Notes: generated by a model from the sequence alone, not told the origin. Counted from the first letter of the stretch, positions 45,652-55,385 are shown. The stretch is DNA of 64,000 nucleotides from Paenirhodobacter ferrireducens (GCF_004022265.1 NZ_SAVB01000001.1:236986-300985), one strand, 5' to 3'. Numbers and translations: made by a program.

Positions 45652-47816
45652 CGCCAGAATCTCCCCCAGCTGTCGTAAAGGTCGCCGGTATGTGCCGTGC
45701 GCACGGTCTCGTAAAGCCGGCCGTCGATGTCGAGCCGAGCGCCGCCGTCGCGCATCAGCGGGCGGATCGTGGTCTTCAGCTTGTTGACCGAGGGCCGGCC
45801 GGTGGTCCAGGCGACCGGGATCGTCAGGCGGATGCCCTTGTCAAACGAGCCTTCGCCGAAATCATCCGAGGACATGTCGGTGAAGGTCGCGAAGGCGCCC
45901 ACGCTCCAGCCGTTCTCGAATTCGCGGTCGATGGCGATCGTCGCGCCCCAGTCCTTGGCCAGGTAGCGACCGACGTCGAGCTCGGCGGTATAGCCCTTGC
46001 CGATGTCGTAATAGGCCGAGACATGGCCGGTAACGGTGGAATAGTCCTGCAGGCCGAAATGCTGGTCGAAGTCGCGCTGCTTGGCCCAGTTCGCCTCGAT
46101 CCCGAGGGCGAGGCGGCTGTCGACCGGCGCCCAGAGCACTTCGCCCGAGACGCCCGCATACATCCGCTCGAGATAGCCGGCACTGACGCGCGTATAGAGG
46201 TTCTCGCTCAGATGGCCGTATTTCGCCAGCGTCAGGCGCTGGATCGCGAGATCGCCGTTCTTCTGGTATTCGGCGAGATCGGAGCGCACGTGCTGCACCA
46301 CCGAGTTCGACACCCGCGTGCTGTCGTCGAGGTTGCCCACGACCTTCTGCCGCACCGTGCCCGACAGCACGAGCCCCGGCGCCATCTCATAGCGCGCCGA
46401 AAGCTCGGCGCCGACGTCGAGGCGGAACGGGTTGTCGGGGTCGAAGATCGAGGCCTCGGCATAGGGCGTCAGCGCCCACTGGAACCGCGGATAGACGGCA
46501 TCGCTGCGCACGAGCCCCGGCGCGTCCTGCGGCGCCGCGGTGATCGCGACCTGCGGCAGCATGTCATAGGAATTGGTGTTCTCCATCCGCTCGAGATCCG
46601 AGCGGCGGAAGGTGACCGAGGACAGCGCCATGCCCTTCTGCACCGGCGTCACCACGATCGTCTCGACCGAGGGCGGCAGGGCGCGCGTCGCCATCCGCGC
46701 GACATGGCCGATCGCCTGCGGTTCGGCGCCATAGGTCTCGTTGCGCACCCGCAGCTCGGCCCGGGTTGCGCTGAGCGACATCGATTCGAGGATCTGCCCA
46801 TCCTTGGCAAGGCTTGCCGCAAGGGCCTTCTGGATGCCCGGATGCACCTCGGGGTCGGCGGCCCAGGAGCCCGACCAGCCCTCGGGATCGGCGGCGGGGG
46901 CAGGGCGCGGCCGCACCGGCAGCGGCGCCTTTTCGATACCCGAAGGGAAGGGCGGTTCGTGCGGGTCGATGTTGCGCACGAACTGGAAGCCGACCTTCTC
47001 GCCGTACATGTAGTAGAGCTGCACGCCGAAGAACTCGCTCACCTGATAGTCGGCGGCGAAGTTGATCGAGCTGTTGCGCTCGAACCCGTCGAGCTGGGCT
47101 TCCTTGGCATAGGCGTCCGAGGAATATTCGGCCTTCAGCGTCAGCCGGTCGGTCGCGGCATAGGAGATGCCGAAGAACGGCGCGAAATCGCCCTTGAACC
47201 AGGAGCCCGAGTTGAACTTGCCGCCGGTGCTGGTGACGTCATACCCGGGGCGGGTGCCGGTCGAGCCGATCGAGCCGAAGGAGCCGAGCCGGCCCCAGCC
47301 GAGGCCGCCGCTGACCCGCAGCTTCGGCCCGAAGCTTTTCGTCGCAACGATGTATTCCGAGGAATAGACGCCAGTGCCGATGAAGTCCTGCAACCCGATC
47401 GCCATCGCCGGAGTCCAGCCCCACTTGCCTTCGTCGAGGAACTGGAAACGCAGGTCGAAGGAGCGGTCGTAGAGTGCTTCATAGCGGCCCGTGCCGTCGT
47501 CTTTCGGCATCAGCCCGGGCACCTTCGAATAGCGGAAGGCGCCGGTCAGGCGCGGCGCGATCTGGAAGGTCAGCGTGTTGCGCATGGTGCCGTCGGTCAG
47601 CCCCATCAGCGACAGGCCAAGCTCGCCATCGGGGCGCACCTCGGCCGAGGGCATGTCGATCAGGCCGGGCATGCCGAAGGTGTTGCGGCTCTGCCCGATC
47701 AGCGGTTCGGCGTGGCCCGCCGGAGCGGCAATGCCGGCCGCAACGGAGAAGGCGCCAAGTGCCCCCGCAACCTTTGCCCTGCGTCTGCGTTTGCGCTGAA
47801 TGCTCGAGACCGTCAC
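45648..47816 (-). CDS. yjbH: YjbH-like outer-membrane protein
   Basis: A 722-residue protein of the YjbH/GfcD family, predicted beta-barrel in the outer membrane with an internal periplasmic domain, linked to exopolysaccharide secretion. The start is a GTG at 47816 preceded by GGAGGGAAGC; longer ATG-initiated frames run through unrelated sequence. The N-terminus (VSSIQRKRRRR then an Ala-rich hydrophobic segment ending GHA) is an export signal; FGMPGLIDMPSAEVRPDGELGLS is the typical start of the mature part, and DLYDSWGRFWR the C-terminal strand. Confidence 0.87.
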   Translation of the reverse strand: MTVSSIQRKRRRRAKVAGALGAFSVAAGIAAPAGHAEPLIGQSRNTFGMPGLIDMPSAEVRPDGELGLSLMGLTDGTMRNTLTFQIAPRLTGAFRYSKVPGLMPKDDGTGRYEALYDRSFDLRFQFLDEGKWGWTPAMAIGLQDFIGTGVYSSEYIVATKSFGPKLRVSGGLGWGRLGSFGSIGSTGTRPGYDVTSTGGKFNSGSWFKGDFAPFFGISYAATDRLTLKAEYSSDAYAKEAQLDGFERNSSINFAADYQVSEFFGVQLYYMYGEKVGFQFVRNIDPHEPPFPSGIEKAPLPVRPRPAPAADPEGWSGSWAADPEVHPGIQKALAASLAKDGQILESMSLSATRAELRVRNETYGAEPQAIGHVARMATRALPPSVETIVVTPVQKGMALSSVTFRRSDLERMENTNSYDMLPQVAITAAPQDAPGLVRSDAVYPRFQWALTPYAEASIFDPDNPFRLDVGAELSARYEMAPGLVLSGTVRQKVVGNLDDSTRVSNSVVQHVRSDLAEYQKNGDLAIQRLTLAKYGHLSENLYTRVSAGYLERMYAGVSGEVLWAPVDSRLALGIEANWAKQRDFDQHFGLQDYSTVTGHVSAYYDIGKGYTAELDVGRYLAKDWGATIAIDREFENGWSVGAFATFTDMSSDDFGEGSFDKGIRLTIPVAWTTGRPSVNKLKTTIRPLMRDGGARLDIDGRLYETVRTAHTGDLYDSWGRFWR

Positions 47817-47977
47817 GCTTCCCTCCGCCGTCTTTGCGCCAGTTATACCGGCTTTTCTTACGGGGGCGAGAGGAAAGCCTCGGCCGGTGGCAAAACCCTG
47901 CCGTCTCTGGCGCGGCTGCATCACCTTGCGGCAAGGCGATGATCGGACGCGGGAAATCGGGCGATTCTCTGTCGGTA

Positions 47978-48631
47978 TCAGCCCCGGGGTGCGGACAGCC
48001 GGCTTTGCTGCGCGAGGATCGTCTCGATCATCTGGAAATCGCAGGCGTAGATGCGGTGGAGGAGGGCGCGGGCATAGGGGGTGACCTCGACCGGCGCCTT
48101 GCGCGAGGGGTTGACCGGCACCCGGAACGGTGCGGCGGCCTCGGGCCCGACAAGGCTGCACATCGTGGCGTGCAGCGCGCCGAGCTCGATCGCGTGGGTG
48201 TAGCGGATCGGCCGCAGATGGTGGCGCTGCGCGATCAGGTGCGGGTCGGCGCCGGTTGTCGCGAACAGCGCGAAGCGCTCGAAGCTCGAGGGCTCCTCCT
48301 GCATCACCTCGCGGTAACGGCGGATCAGGTCCTCGGCGTTTTTGCGGTCGAGGATCTTGTTACGATAGAGGCTGACCAGCCGCTCCTCGGGGTCGCGCCA
48401 GACGAAGATTCGCGCGTCATAGCGGCCGAAGGGGCCGGCGCGCAGCCGACGCGCCGCCCCGATCGAGACATCGGAAGCAAGTCCCATCGCGGTCTTGAAG
48501 GCGCTGCAGCCATTCTTGCGGATATAGGCATAGAGGATCCGCTTGCCGCCGATCTCGAGGGCGTAATGGCTGTGCCCGGTCCCGAACGTCAGGCGGTTAT
48601 CGAAACCGGGGAAGTGGTCTGGCGGCATCAT
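47978..48631 (-). CDS. sulfotransferase family protein
   Basis: A 217-residue PAPS-dependent sulfotransferase of family 2 type. The 5'-phosphosulfate loop is IRKNGCSAFK (37-46) and the 3'-phosphate site VWRDPEERLVSLYRNK (77-92). In bacteria such enzymes modify polysaccharides, lipids or small molecules. It is 161 bp upstream of yjbH in the same direction, which suggests that the polysaccharide linked to yjbFH may be sulfated. Confidence 0.82.
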   Translation of the reverse strand: MMPPDHFPGFDNRLTFGTGHSHYALEIGGKRILYAYIRKNGCSAFKTAMGLASDVSIGAARRLRAGPFGRYDARIFVWRDPEERLVSLYRNKILDRKNAEDLIRRYREVMQEEPSSFERFALFATTGADPHLIAQRHHLRPIRYTHAIELGALHATMCSLVGPEAAAPFRVPVNPSRKAPVEVTPYARALLHRIYACDFQMIETILAQQSRLSAPRG

Positions 48632-48863
48632 GGGCTCCGCATCGTGGCGACGCGGTCATAACGCGGCAGGGGGGCGGATACGACGTCATCCGACTGTCAC
48701 GTTTTCGCTATCGGCGCCGGTGCGCCGGGGCGCGGCTTCCGCCTGCCGTACTCTGTCGGCAGGGGCCGGGCGGGAAACCGGGCGGGCAACGAGGGGAGGG
48801 GGCGGCTGTCGCCGCCGCCCGGCGCCGTCGGGACGGGCCCGCCTGCGGACCCGTCCCCGGGGC

Positions 48864-49904
48864 TCAGCCGTAGCGGTAGGGCTGGCCGGCCTTGACCATG
48901 GTCTCGTTGTATTTCTTGATGATCTCGACGACCTTTGCCTTCAGCGGGCTTTCGGCGGCGATCTCGTCCCAGAACGTGTGCGCGGCCGCTTCCATCTTGG
49001 CGTAATCCTCGGCCGGGATCGAGGTCAGCTTCATGTCCGCCCCCTCGACGCGCAGCTTCGCCTCGCCGGCCCAGTACCACCATTGCCGATGGTAATGCGA
49101 TTGGTCGAAACAGGTCTGCATCAGCTGCTTGAGGTGGTCGGGCACCTCGTTCCAGCGGTCCATGTTGGCGAAGAAATGGCCGATCCAGGCGCCCGAGATA
49201 TTGTTCGTCAGGAAATAGGGCGCAACCTTCGACCAGCCCGAGGTGTAATCCTCGGTGATGCCCGACCAGGCGAGGCCGTCGAGCTCGCCCGTTTGCAGCG
49301 CGACCTCGACATCCTCCCAGGGCAGGGTGACCGGCACCACGCCGAACTGCGCGAGGAACCGGCCCGCGGTCGGGAAGGTGAAGACGCGCTTGCCGTTCAG
49401 GTCTGCGAGGCTGTTGATCGGCTCCTTCATGTTGAAGTTGCACGGATCCCACGAGCCGGCCGAGATGTGCTTGATGCCGACCTTGGCATATTCCTCTTCC
49501 CAGATCTCCTTCAGCCCCCAAGAGTTGAACAGCGCCGGCACGTCGAGCGAATAGCGCAGCGCGAAGGGGAAATAGCCGCCGAAGACGGTGACCTCGGTGG
49601 GCGAGGCCATCGAATCGTCGTCGGACTGCACCGCGTCGATCGTGCCGTTCTGCATCGCGCGGAACAGCTCGGCGGTCGGCACCAGCTGGTCCGAGGTGTA
49701 AAGCTCGATCTCCATCTGGCCATTGGCGATGGTGTTGAAGGCCTCGATCGCGGGCTTCACCACCTCCTCGGCCAGCGCCGGGCCGGCATAGGTCTGCAGC
49801 CGCCACTTGATCGGCGTCGTCTGCGCCACCGCGGGCGCGGCCAGCCCCGCCGCCGCCGCGCCCGCGGCGCCGGTCGTCAGGAATTTCCGTCTGGTCGTCG
49901 TCAT
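48864..49904 (-). CDS. TRAP transporter solute-binding protein (DctP family)
   Basis: A 346-residue periplasmic binding protein with a Tat-type signal (TTTRRKFLTTGAAGAAAAGL). DctP-family features: TTPIKWRLQT, ETFHDRYDA-like central part replaced here by DSMASPTEVTVF, and WSGITEDYTSGW. It resembles the TakP/monocarboxylate group (2-oxo acids or lactate); the ligand is not certain. Last gene of a dctQ-dctM-dctP order. Confidence 0.88.
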   Translation of the reverse strand: MTTTRRKFLTTGAAGAAAAGLAAPAVAQTTPIKWRLQTYAGPALAEEVVKPAIEAFNTIANGQMEIELYTSDQLVPTAELFRAMQNGTIDAVQSDDDSMASPTEVTVFGGYFPFALRYSLDVPALFNSWGLKEIWEEEYAKVGIKHISAGSWDPCNFNMKEPINSLADLNGKRVFTFPTAGRFLAQFGVVPVTLPWEDVEVALQTGELDGLAWSGITEDYTSGWSKVAPYFLTNNISGAWIGHFFANMDRWNEVPDHLKQLMQTCFDQSHYHRQWWYWAGEAKLRVEGADMKLTSIPAEDYAKMEAAAHTFWDEIAAESPLKAKVVEIIKKYNETMVKAGQPYRYG

Positions 49905-49971
49905 CTGTCTCTCCTTGTTGGTCGAAAGCCCCGTTCCGGGGTCGTTGCGATTGTCGTTGGGATTGAAGGGC

Positions 49972-51297
49972 TCAGCGGCCCAGCACCTCGCGCGGCAGCC
50001 ACAGGGCGAGGTCGGGGAAGACCATCACCAGCACCAGCGTGGCCACCATCACCAGGACGAAGGGAAAGACCGAGCGATAGATCACCGGCAAGGTGAACTC
50101 GGGCGGCGCCATCGCCTTCATCAGGAACAGGTTGTAGCCGAAGGGCGGCGTCAGATAGGCGATCTGGCAGGTGATGGTGTAGAGCACGCCATACCAGACC
50201 AGATCGAAGCCCAGACTTTTCGCAAGGCTCACATAGACCGGCGCCACGATCACCAGCATCGCGGTGTCGTCGAGGAACATCCCCATCACCAGAAAGCTCG
50301 CCTGCATCAGCACCAGCACCTGCCAGGGCGCAAGGCCGAGGCTGTTCAGGAAGAAGTTGTTGATCGCGCGGCCCGCGCCCAGCCCGTCGAAGACCGCCCC
50401 GAAAGAGAGCGCCGCGGTGATGATCATCATGAACATCACGGTGATCATCAGCGTCTGCCGCGTCGCGGTCTCGAACACCGCCCGGGTGAAGCGGCCCTTG
50501 ACCAGTGCGGCGGCCACCGAGGCGAGCGCGCCGATCACCGAAGCCTCGGTCAGGCTTGCCCAGCCATTGAGGAACGGCACCATCATCGCGACGAAGATGA
50601 AGACCGGCAAGAGCCCCGCGCGCAACAGCCGGAACCGCTCGGGCCAGGAGACGCGCGCACGCTCCTCGGCCGGCATCGGCGGGGCGAGGGCGGGGTTCAG
50701 CTTGCAGCGGATAACAATGTAAAGGACGAACAGCGCCGCCATTAGCATCCCGGGCACCGCGCCCGCGAGCCACAGGTTCGACACCGGCTGCCGTGCGATC
50801 AGCGAGAACAGCACCAGCACCACCGAGGGCGGGATCAGGATGCCGAGGCTCGAGCCCGCCTGAATCACCCCCGAGATCATCAGCCGATCATAGCCGCGCC
50901 GCACGAGCTCGGGCAGGGCGATGGTGGCGCCGATCGCCATGCCCGCGACCGACAGCCCGTTCATCACCGAGATCATCACCATCAGCAGGATCGTCCCGAT
51001 CGCAAGCCCGCCGGGCAGGGGGCCGAACCAGACGTGGAACATCCGGTAGAGGTCTTCGGCAAGCCGGCTCTCGCTCATCACATAGCCCATGAAGACGAAC
51101 ATCGGCAGCGTCAGCAGCGGCGTCCATTTCATCAGCTTCATCACCGCGGAAAAGCCCATGTCGGTGCCGCCCGGCCCCCACAGCGCCAGCGCCGCGATGA
51201 CGGCGACGAAGCCGATCGCGCCGAACACCCTTTGCCCGGTGATCATCATCAGGAGCATCGTCGAGAACATCAGGATCGCGATGGTGTTGTGATCCAT
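49972..51297 (-). CDS. TRAP transporter large permease (DctM)
   Basis: A 441-residue TRAP large permease with about 12 TM helices. Conserved GSSLGILIPPSVVLVLFSLIA and VYVSLAKSLGFDLVWYG, PPFGYNLFLMK. Its ATG overlaps the dctQ stop by one base. Longer in-frame starts would run through the dctQ gene. Confidence 0.93.
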   Translation of the reverse strand: MDHNTIAILMFSTMLLMMITGQRVFGAIGFVAVIAALALWGPGGTDMGFSAVMKLMKWTPLLTLPMFVFMGYVMSESRLAEDLYRMFHVWFGPLPGGLAIGTILLMVMISVMNGLSVAGMAIGATIALPELVRRGYDRLMISGVIQAGSSLGILIPPSVVLVLFSLIARQPVSNLWLAGAVPGMLMAALFVLYIVIRCKLNPALAPPMPAEERARVSWPERFRLLRAGLLPVFIFVAMMVPFLNGWASLTEASVIGALASVAAALVKGRFTRAVFETATRQTLMITVMFMMIITAALSFGAVFDGLGAGRAINNFFLNSLGLAPWQVLVLMQASFLVMGMFLDDTAMLVIVAPVYVSLAKSLGFDLVWYGVLYTITCQIAYLTPPFGYNLFLMKAMAPPEFTLPVIYRSVFPFVLVMVATLVLVMVFPDLALWLPREVLGR

Positions 51298-51803
51298 CAG
51301 ATCTTCTCCCCGCGCAGGGTGGCCACGTCGCGGATCAGGATCGACACCGCCTGCAGCAGCATCAGCGCGAAGGACAGGCTGATGATGACCTTGATCGGCC
51401 AGAGCACCGGGCGCCAGGCGGTCGGGTTGCGCTCGCCGACCTCGAAGGAATAGACGGTCGAGTCGAGGGCGCCCCAGAGCATCACGCCCAGATAGAACAT
51501 CAGGCAGAAGACGGTGAACACGTCCCAGACCGCCTGTCCCTTCGTCGAGAAGCGGGAATAGAGCAGGTCCATGCGCACATTGGCATCGGTCTGCAGTGCC
51601 CAAGGCGCGCCCAGCATGTAATAGGCGACGAGGGTGAACTGTGCCATCTCGAGCGTCCAGATCGCCGGGATGTGCAGGATCTTGGTGAAGGACGACCACA
51701 GAAGGATCGCCATCATCGCATAGAGCATGTACATCGCGACCCGGCCGAGCCTGCGGGTCAGCCCATCGATCAGATGCACATAGAATATCAGCGCGGCGGG
51801 CAT
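51297..51803 (-). CDS. TRAP transporter small permease (DctQ)
   Basis: A 168-residue protein with four TM helices (MPAALIFYVHLIDGLTRRL at the N-terminus). Upstream alternatives exist, including a GTG at 51842 behind GGGGAT. First gene of the TRAP operon; the 387 bp to cspA hold promoters for both directions. Confidence 0.88.
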   Translation of the reverse strand: MPAALIFYVHLIDGLTRRLGRVAMYMLYAMMAILLWSSFTKILHIPAIWTLEMAQFTLVAYYMLGAPWALQTDANVRMDLLYSRFSTKGQAVWDVFTVFCLMFYLGVMLWGALDSTVYSFEVGERNPTAWRPVLWPIKVIISLSFALMLLQAVSILIRDVATLRGEKI

Positions 51804-52041
51804 CAGCGCCTCTGCCGCCTCATGGGCCTGCCGGTCATTCACATCCCCTGTCGTGGTCTGGTTTTTCTTGTGTTGCGGGCAAGGCTCGGCCCGGGCCCGC
51901 GCGGCTGTCAACGGCGGATGGATTTTGACCGTCCGTTACAATCTCGCGGGGCGGCGCTTTGCGCGAATGACAGGAGCCCTGCCTGTTTTGGCGGCAGGCC
52001 GGAAATCTGCGGCGGCATCGCGGAAGTTGCGAAGAAATCCC

Positions 52042-52190
52042 TTGCAACATGAAAATCATGCCTTATGTTCTTCATCGCTACGTTGTTCCGACCGCACCTG
52101 TCTCCTTCATCGGCTTCAGTCTGCTTTTCGATCTGACCAAGCCGGGCTGTCGCAATTCCGTGGGCAGCAAACATTAAAGGAGATCTCACG
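52042..52190 (+). promoter_or_regulatory. cspA promoter and leader
   Basis: TTGCAA (52042-52047) and TATGTT (52064-52069) are 16 bp apart; a start near 52076 gives a leader of about 115 nt, the usual length for cold shock mRNAs whose leaders fold differently with temperature. AAAGGAG lies before the ATG. Confidence 0.5.
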
Positions 52191-52397
52191 ATGGCCAAGG
52201 GCACCGTGAAATGGTTCAACGCCACCAAGGGTTTCGGCTTCATCCAGCCGGAAAGCGGCGACAAGGACATCTTCGTGCACATCTCGGCCGTTGAACGCGC
52301 CGGCATCCCGCACCTGGCCGATGGCCAGAAGGTGACCTTCGAGATCGAGACCGGCCGTGACGGCCGTCAGTCGGCGCGCGATCTGGCTCTGGCCTGA
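52191..52397 (+). CDS. cspA: cold shock protein
   Basis: A 68-residue single cold shock domain. RNP1 KGFGFI and RNP2 DIFVHI are complete. Binds single-stranded RNA or DNA and melts mRNA structure. Symbol is generic: members of the family cannot be told apart by sequence alone. A GGGCCCC/GGGGCCC hairpin at 52409-52427 follows the stop. Confidence 0.95.
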   Translation: MAKGTVKWFNATKGFGFIQPESGDKDIFVHISAVERAGIPHLADGQKVTFEIETGRDGRQSARDLALA

Positions 52398-52589
52398 TCC
52401 CCGGCTTCGGGCCCCGCATAGGGGCCCGGCGATCCAGTGAAATCCGGTTCCCCGACGACAGCCGGGGACCCTTCGCGCAAAGACTTGGCCCCCCCGGTGG
52501 CCCGCCTCGCGCCTCTCTCCCCCATACATCGCGAAGTGTGTCCGCCAAGACAGGCCTGCCTGTCCGGTGTCGCCGGCTCCTGGCTTCCA

Positions 52590-52650
52590 ATTGCCCCAAA
52601 TATCCCGGGGGGTGAGGCCCGAAGGGCCGAGGGGGGCAGCGCCCCCTCTC
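52590..52650 (-). repeat. 3' intergenic element, copy 4
   Basis: Plus strand AAATATCCCGGGGGGT (52597-52612), hairpin GGCCC-GAA-GGGCC, then GGGGGC-AGC-GCCCCC. It lies 3' of the minus-strand ABC ATPase gene. The 267 bp between cspA and that gene hold nothing else that I recognise. Confidence 0.65.
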
Positions 52651-52664
52651 TTCTGACGCCGCCT

Positions 52665-53711
52665 TCAGGCGCCGATCACCATCAGATCCGCGGCATTCAG
52701 CCCCAGAACCACGGTTTCGCCGACCCGCGGCGGCACCGAATGGGCGGCGTTGAACGTGTCGAAGGCCAGGCTCTGGCCGCCGAGATCGGCACGCAGACGG
52801 ATCACCGAGCCGAGGAAATCGACCTCGGTGATCTTGCCCGACAGACCCAGCTCGCACGACCCCTGACCCAGGCGCACCGCCTCGGGGCGCAGCCCCAGCG
52901 TGACGCGATCCCCGGTCATCGGGCGGTGCAGCACCACCTCGGTGCCGGCCAGCGCCACGCGCCCGGTCGCGCCATCCTTCACCTCGGCCTCGATCGTGTT
53001 CAGCGTGCCGACGAAGCCCGCGACGAAGCGGGTGGCGGGGGTGTTGTAGATCTCGAACGGCGTGCCGACCTGATCGGCCACGCCCTGATGCATGACGACG
53101 ATCCGGTCCGACATCGACAGCGCCTCTTCCTGATCGTGCGTCACGAAGATCGTGGTGATGCCGAGCCGGCGCTGGATCGCGCGGATCTCGTTGCGCAGCG
53201 ACACCCGGATCTTCGCATCCAGCGCCGAGAGCGGCTCGTCGAGCAAGAGCACCCGCGGCCGCGGCGCCAGCGCGCGGGCAAGCGCCACGCGCTGCTGTTG
53301 CCCGCCCGAGAGCTGGAACGGATAGCGCCCGCCCAGATCGGGCAGGCCGATCAGGTCGAGCATCTCCTCGACCCGCCCGGCGATTTCCTTCGCCGGCGTG
53401 CCCTTCACCTTCAGGCCGAAGCCCACGTTCTGCGCCACGGTCAGGTTCGGAAACAGCGCATAGGCCTGGAACACCATGCCGATGTTGCGCGCGTTCGGGC
53501 GCAGCCGCACCATGTCGGCGCCGTCGATCGCGATCGCGCCCGAGGTCGGCGTCTCGAAGCCTGCGACCATGCGCAGCACCGTGGTCTTGCCGCAGCCCGA
53601 GGGGCCCAGCAGCGAGATGAACTCGCCCTGTTCGACGGAGAGGTTGAAGTCCTTCACCACGCGCGTCGGCCCGAAGCTCTTTTCGAGGTGAGAGAGGGAG
53701 AGGAAGGTCAT
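52665..53711 (-). CDS. ABC transporter ATPase, PotA/AfuC-like
   Basis: A 348-residue ATPase: Walker A GPSGCGKTT at 36-44, LSGGQQQRVALARAL, Walker B VLLLDEPLSALD and a TOBE domain. The start shares ATGA with the stop of the second permease gene. Class: iron, polyamine or phosphonate-type importers; the cargo depends on the binding protein. Confidence 0.9.
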   Translation of the reverse strand: MTFLSLSHLEKSFGPTRVVKDFNLSVEQGEFISLLGPSGCGKTTVLRMVAGFETPTSGAIAIDGADMVRLRPNARNIGMVFQAYALFPNLTVAQNVGFGLKVKGTPAKEIAGRVEEMLDLIGLPDLGGRYPFQLSGGQQQRVALARALAPRPRVLLLDEPLSALDAKIRVSLRNEIRAIQRRLGITTIFVTHDQEEALSMSDRIVVMHQGVADQVGTPFEIYNTPATRFVAGFVGTLNTIEAEVKDGATGRVALAGTEVVLHRPMTGDRVTLGLRPEAVRLGQGSCELGLSGKITEVDFLGSVIRLRADLGGQSLAFDTFNAAHSVPPRVGETVVLGLNAADLMVIGA

Positions 53712-54490
53712 CGCGCAGCCTTGTCGTGTTTCGAGAATCGGGTGACGAGCTGGATCAGCCCCATGCAGGCCCAGGTGATGACGAAGGCGATGGTCGCCAG
53801 CGCGAAGGGCTCGTAGGCGCGGTTGGCGCCCATCAGCTGCAGATAGGGGCCGAAGGCCGGCCGGTTGAGCAGGGCGGCCATGGTGAACTCGCCCATCACG
53901 ATGGCGAAGGTCACGAAGGCGCCCGAGAGGACGGAGACGAGCACGTTGGGCAGGATCACCCGGGCCAGGATCGTGGCCCAGCCCGCGCCGAGCGACTGCG
54001 CCGCCTCGGTCAGGGTGGCGACGTCGATGGTGCGCAGCCCGGTATCGACGGCGCGATACATGTAGGGCAGCGACAGGGTGACATAGCCGAAGACCAGCAG
54101 CAGGTTGGTGCCGAAGATCGTGCCGGTCAGCGGCAGCGCGCTCGAGGTGTTGTAAAGCCGGATATAGCCGAAGACGATGACGATCGCCGGAATGACGAGC
54201 GGCAGCAGGGTGACGAACTCGACATAGGGCCGCAGCCCCGGCATCTTCAGCCGCACCCAGAAGGCGGTGGGCACGACGATCGCCATGCCGACGACGATGG
54301 TCAGCAGTGCCATCACCACCGAGAAGGTGAAGGTCTCGCGGAAGCGCGGATCGGCGAGCACGACGCGATAGGCCTCGAGGCTGTAGACCCCGCGCTTCAT
54401 CGACAGCGAGAATTCGACCATGCCGAGAAGCGGCAGGATGAAATAGGCCATCCCGAGAAGCAGGATCGCCCAGGCGGCAGCACGTTTCAT
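53708..54490 (-). CDS. ABC transporter permease, PotC-like
   Basis: A 260-residue permease with six TM helices; coupling loop TLTEAAQSLGAGWATILARVILPN. Start overlaps the stop of the other permease gene (ATGA). Longer in-frame starts lie in that gene. Confidence 0.9.
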   Translation of the reverse strand: MKRAAAWAILLLGMAYFILPLLGMVEFSLSMKRGVYSLEAYRVVLADPRFRETFTFSVVMALLTIVVGMAIVVPTAFWVRLKMPGLRPYVEFVTLLPLVIPAIVIVFGYIRLYNTSSALPLTGTIFGTNLLLVFGYVTLSLPYMYRAVDTGLRTIDVATLTEAAQSLGAGWATILARVILPNVLVSVLSGAFVTFAIVMGEFTMAALLNRPAFGPYLQLMGANRAYEPFALATIAFVITWACMGLIQLVTRFSKHDKAAR

Positions 54491-55359
54491 TTCAGCCACC
54501 TCTCGGAACGCATGCGCAGCACGATATAGAGCACGTTCGCCACGCCGGTGATCAGGATCATGCCGAAGGCCATGGCATAGCCCAGATGCGGGTTGCCGAG
54601 CACGTCGCCGCGGATCTGCGCAAACAGCATGATCGGCACGATGTTCAGGCTCGAGCCGGTCAGCGCGATCGCCGTCGCCACCGCGCCGAAGGCATTGGCG
54701 AAGAGAAGCGCGAAGGTGCCGAGGATCGAGGGGAAGAGGATCGGCAGCGCCACCATGCGCCAGTATTGCGCGCCCGAGGCGCCGAGGCATTGCGCCGCCT
54801 CGCGCCACTCGCGCTTGAGCCCGTCAAGCGCGGGGGTGATGATCAGGATCATCAGCGGAATCTGGAAGAACAGATAGGTGATGGTCAGGCCCCAGAAGCT
54901 GAGGATGTTGAAGCCATAGACCCGAAGGTTGATGCCCAGATGCGTCTTCAGCGCCAGCGTCACCAGGCCCAGCGGCCCGAGCGTGGCGAGGAAGGCGAAG
55001 GCGAGCGGCACGCCGGCGAAGTTCGAGGCGACGCCCGAGAAGGTCAGCAGCGGCGAGCGGATCGCCCGCGGCAGACCGCCGAGCACCATCGCCGCCGCCA
55101 TCAGGAAGCCCACCAGACAGCCAAGCGCCGCCGAGGCGACCGAGATCTTGATCGAGATCCAGTAGCTCGAGAGGATCGAGTCGGTGAACAGCCCGGCGAT
55201 GTTCTCGAAGGTGAAGCTGCCGTCGGCGCGCTGGAAGGCGCCCAGCACGATCTTCATCGTCGGCGCGATCAGGAACAGCGCGACGAACAGCACGAAAGGC
55301 AGCAGGCCGAGCCAGGTCAGCGGCAGGCGCCGGCGCACGGGGGGAGGGGTGTCGCTCAC
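54487..55359 (-). CDS. ABC transporter permease, PotB-like
   Basis: A 290-residue permease with six TM helices; coupling loop REAAQCLGASGAQYWRMVALPILFPS. A GTG start (VSDTPPPVRRR) is used; a TTG eight codons upstream is the alternative. Follows a strong hairpin after the binding-protein gene, so it is probably made at a lower level. Confidence 0.88.
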   Translation of the reverse strand: MSDTPPPVRRRLPLTWLGLLPFVLFVALFLIAPTMKIVLGAFQRADGSFTFENIAGLFTDSILSSYWISIKISVASAALGCLVGFLMAAAMVLGGLPRAIRSPLLTFSGVASNFAGVPLAFAFLATLGPLGLVTLALKTHLGINLRVYGFNILSFWGLTITYLFFQIPLMILIITPALDGLKREWREAAQCLGASGAQYWRMVALPILFPSILGTFALLFANAFGAVATAIALTGSSLNIVPIMLFAQIRGDVLGNPHLGYAMAFGMILITGVANVLYIVLRMRSERWLK

Positions 55360-55385
55360 GGGTCCGTCCGTTCGGAAAGGCAAAG

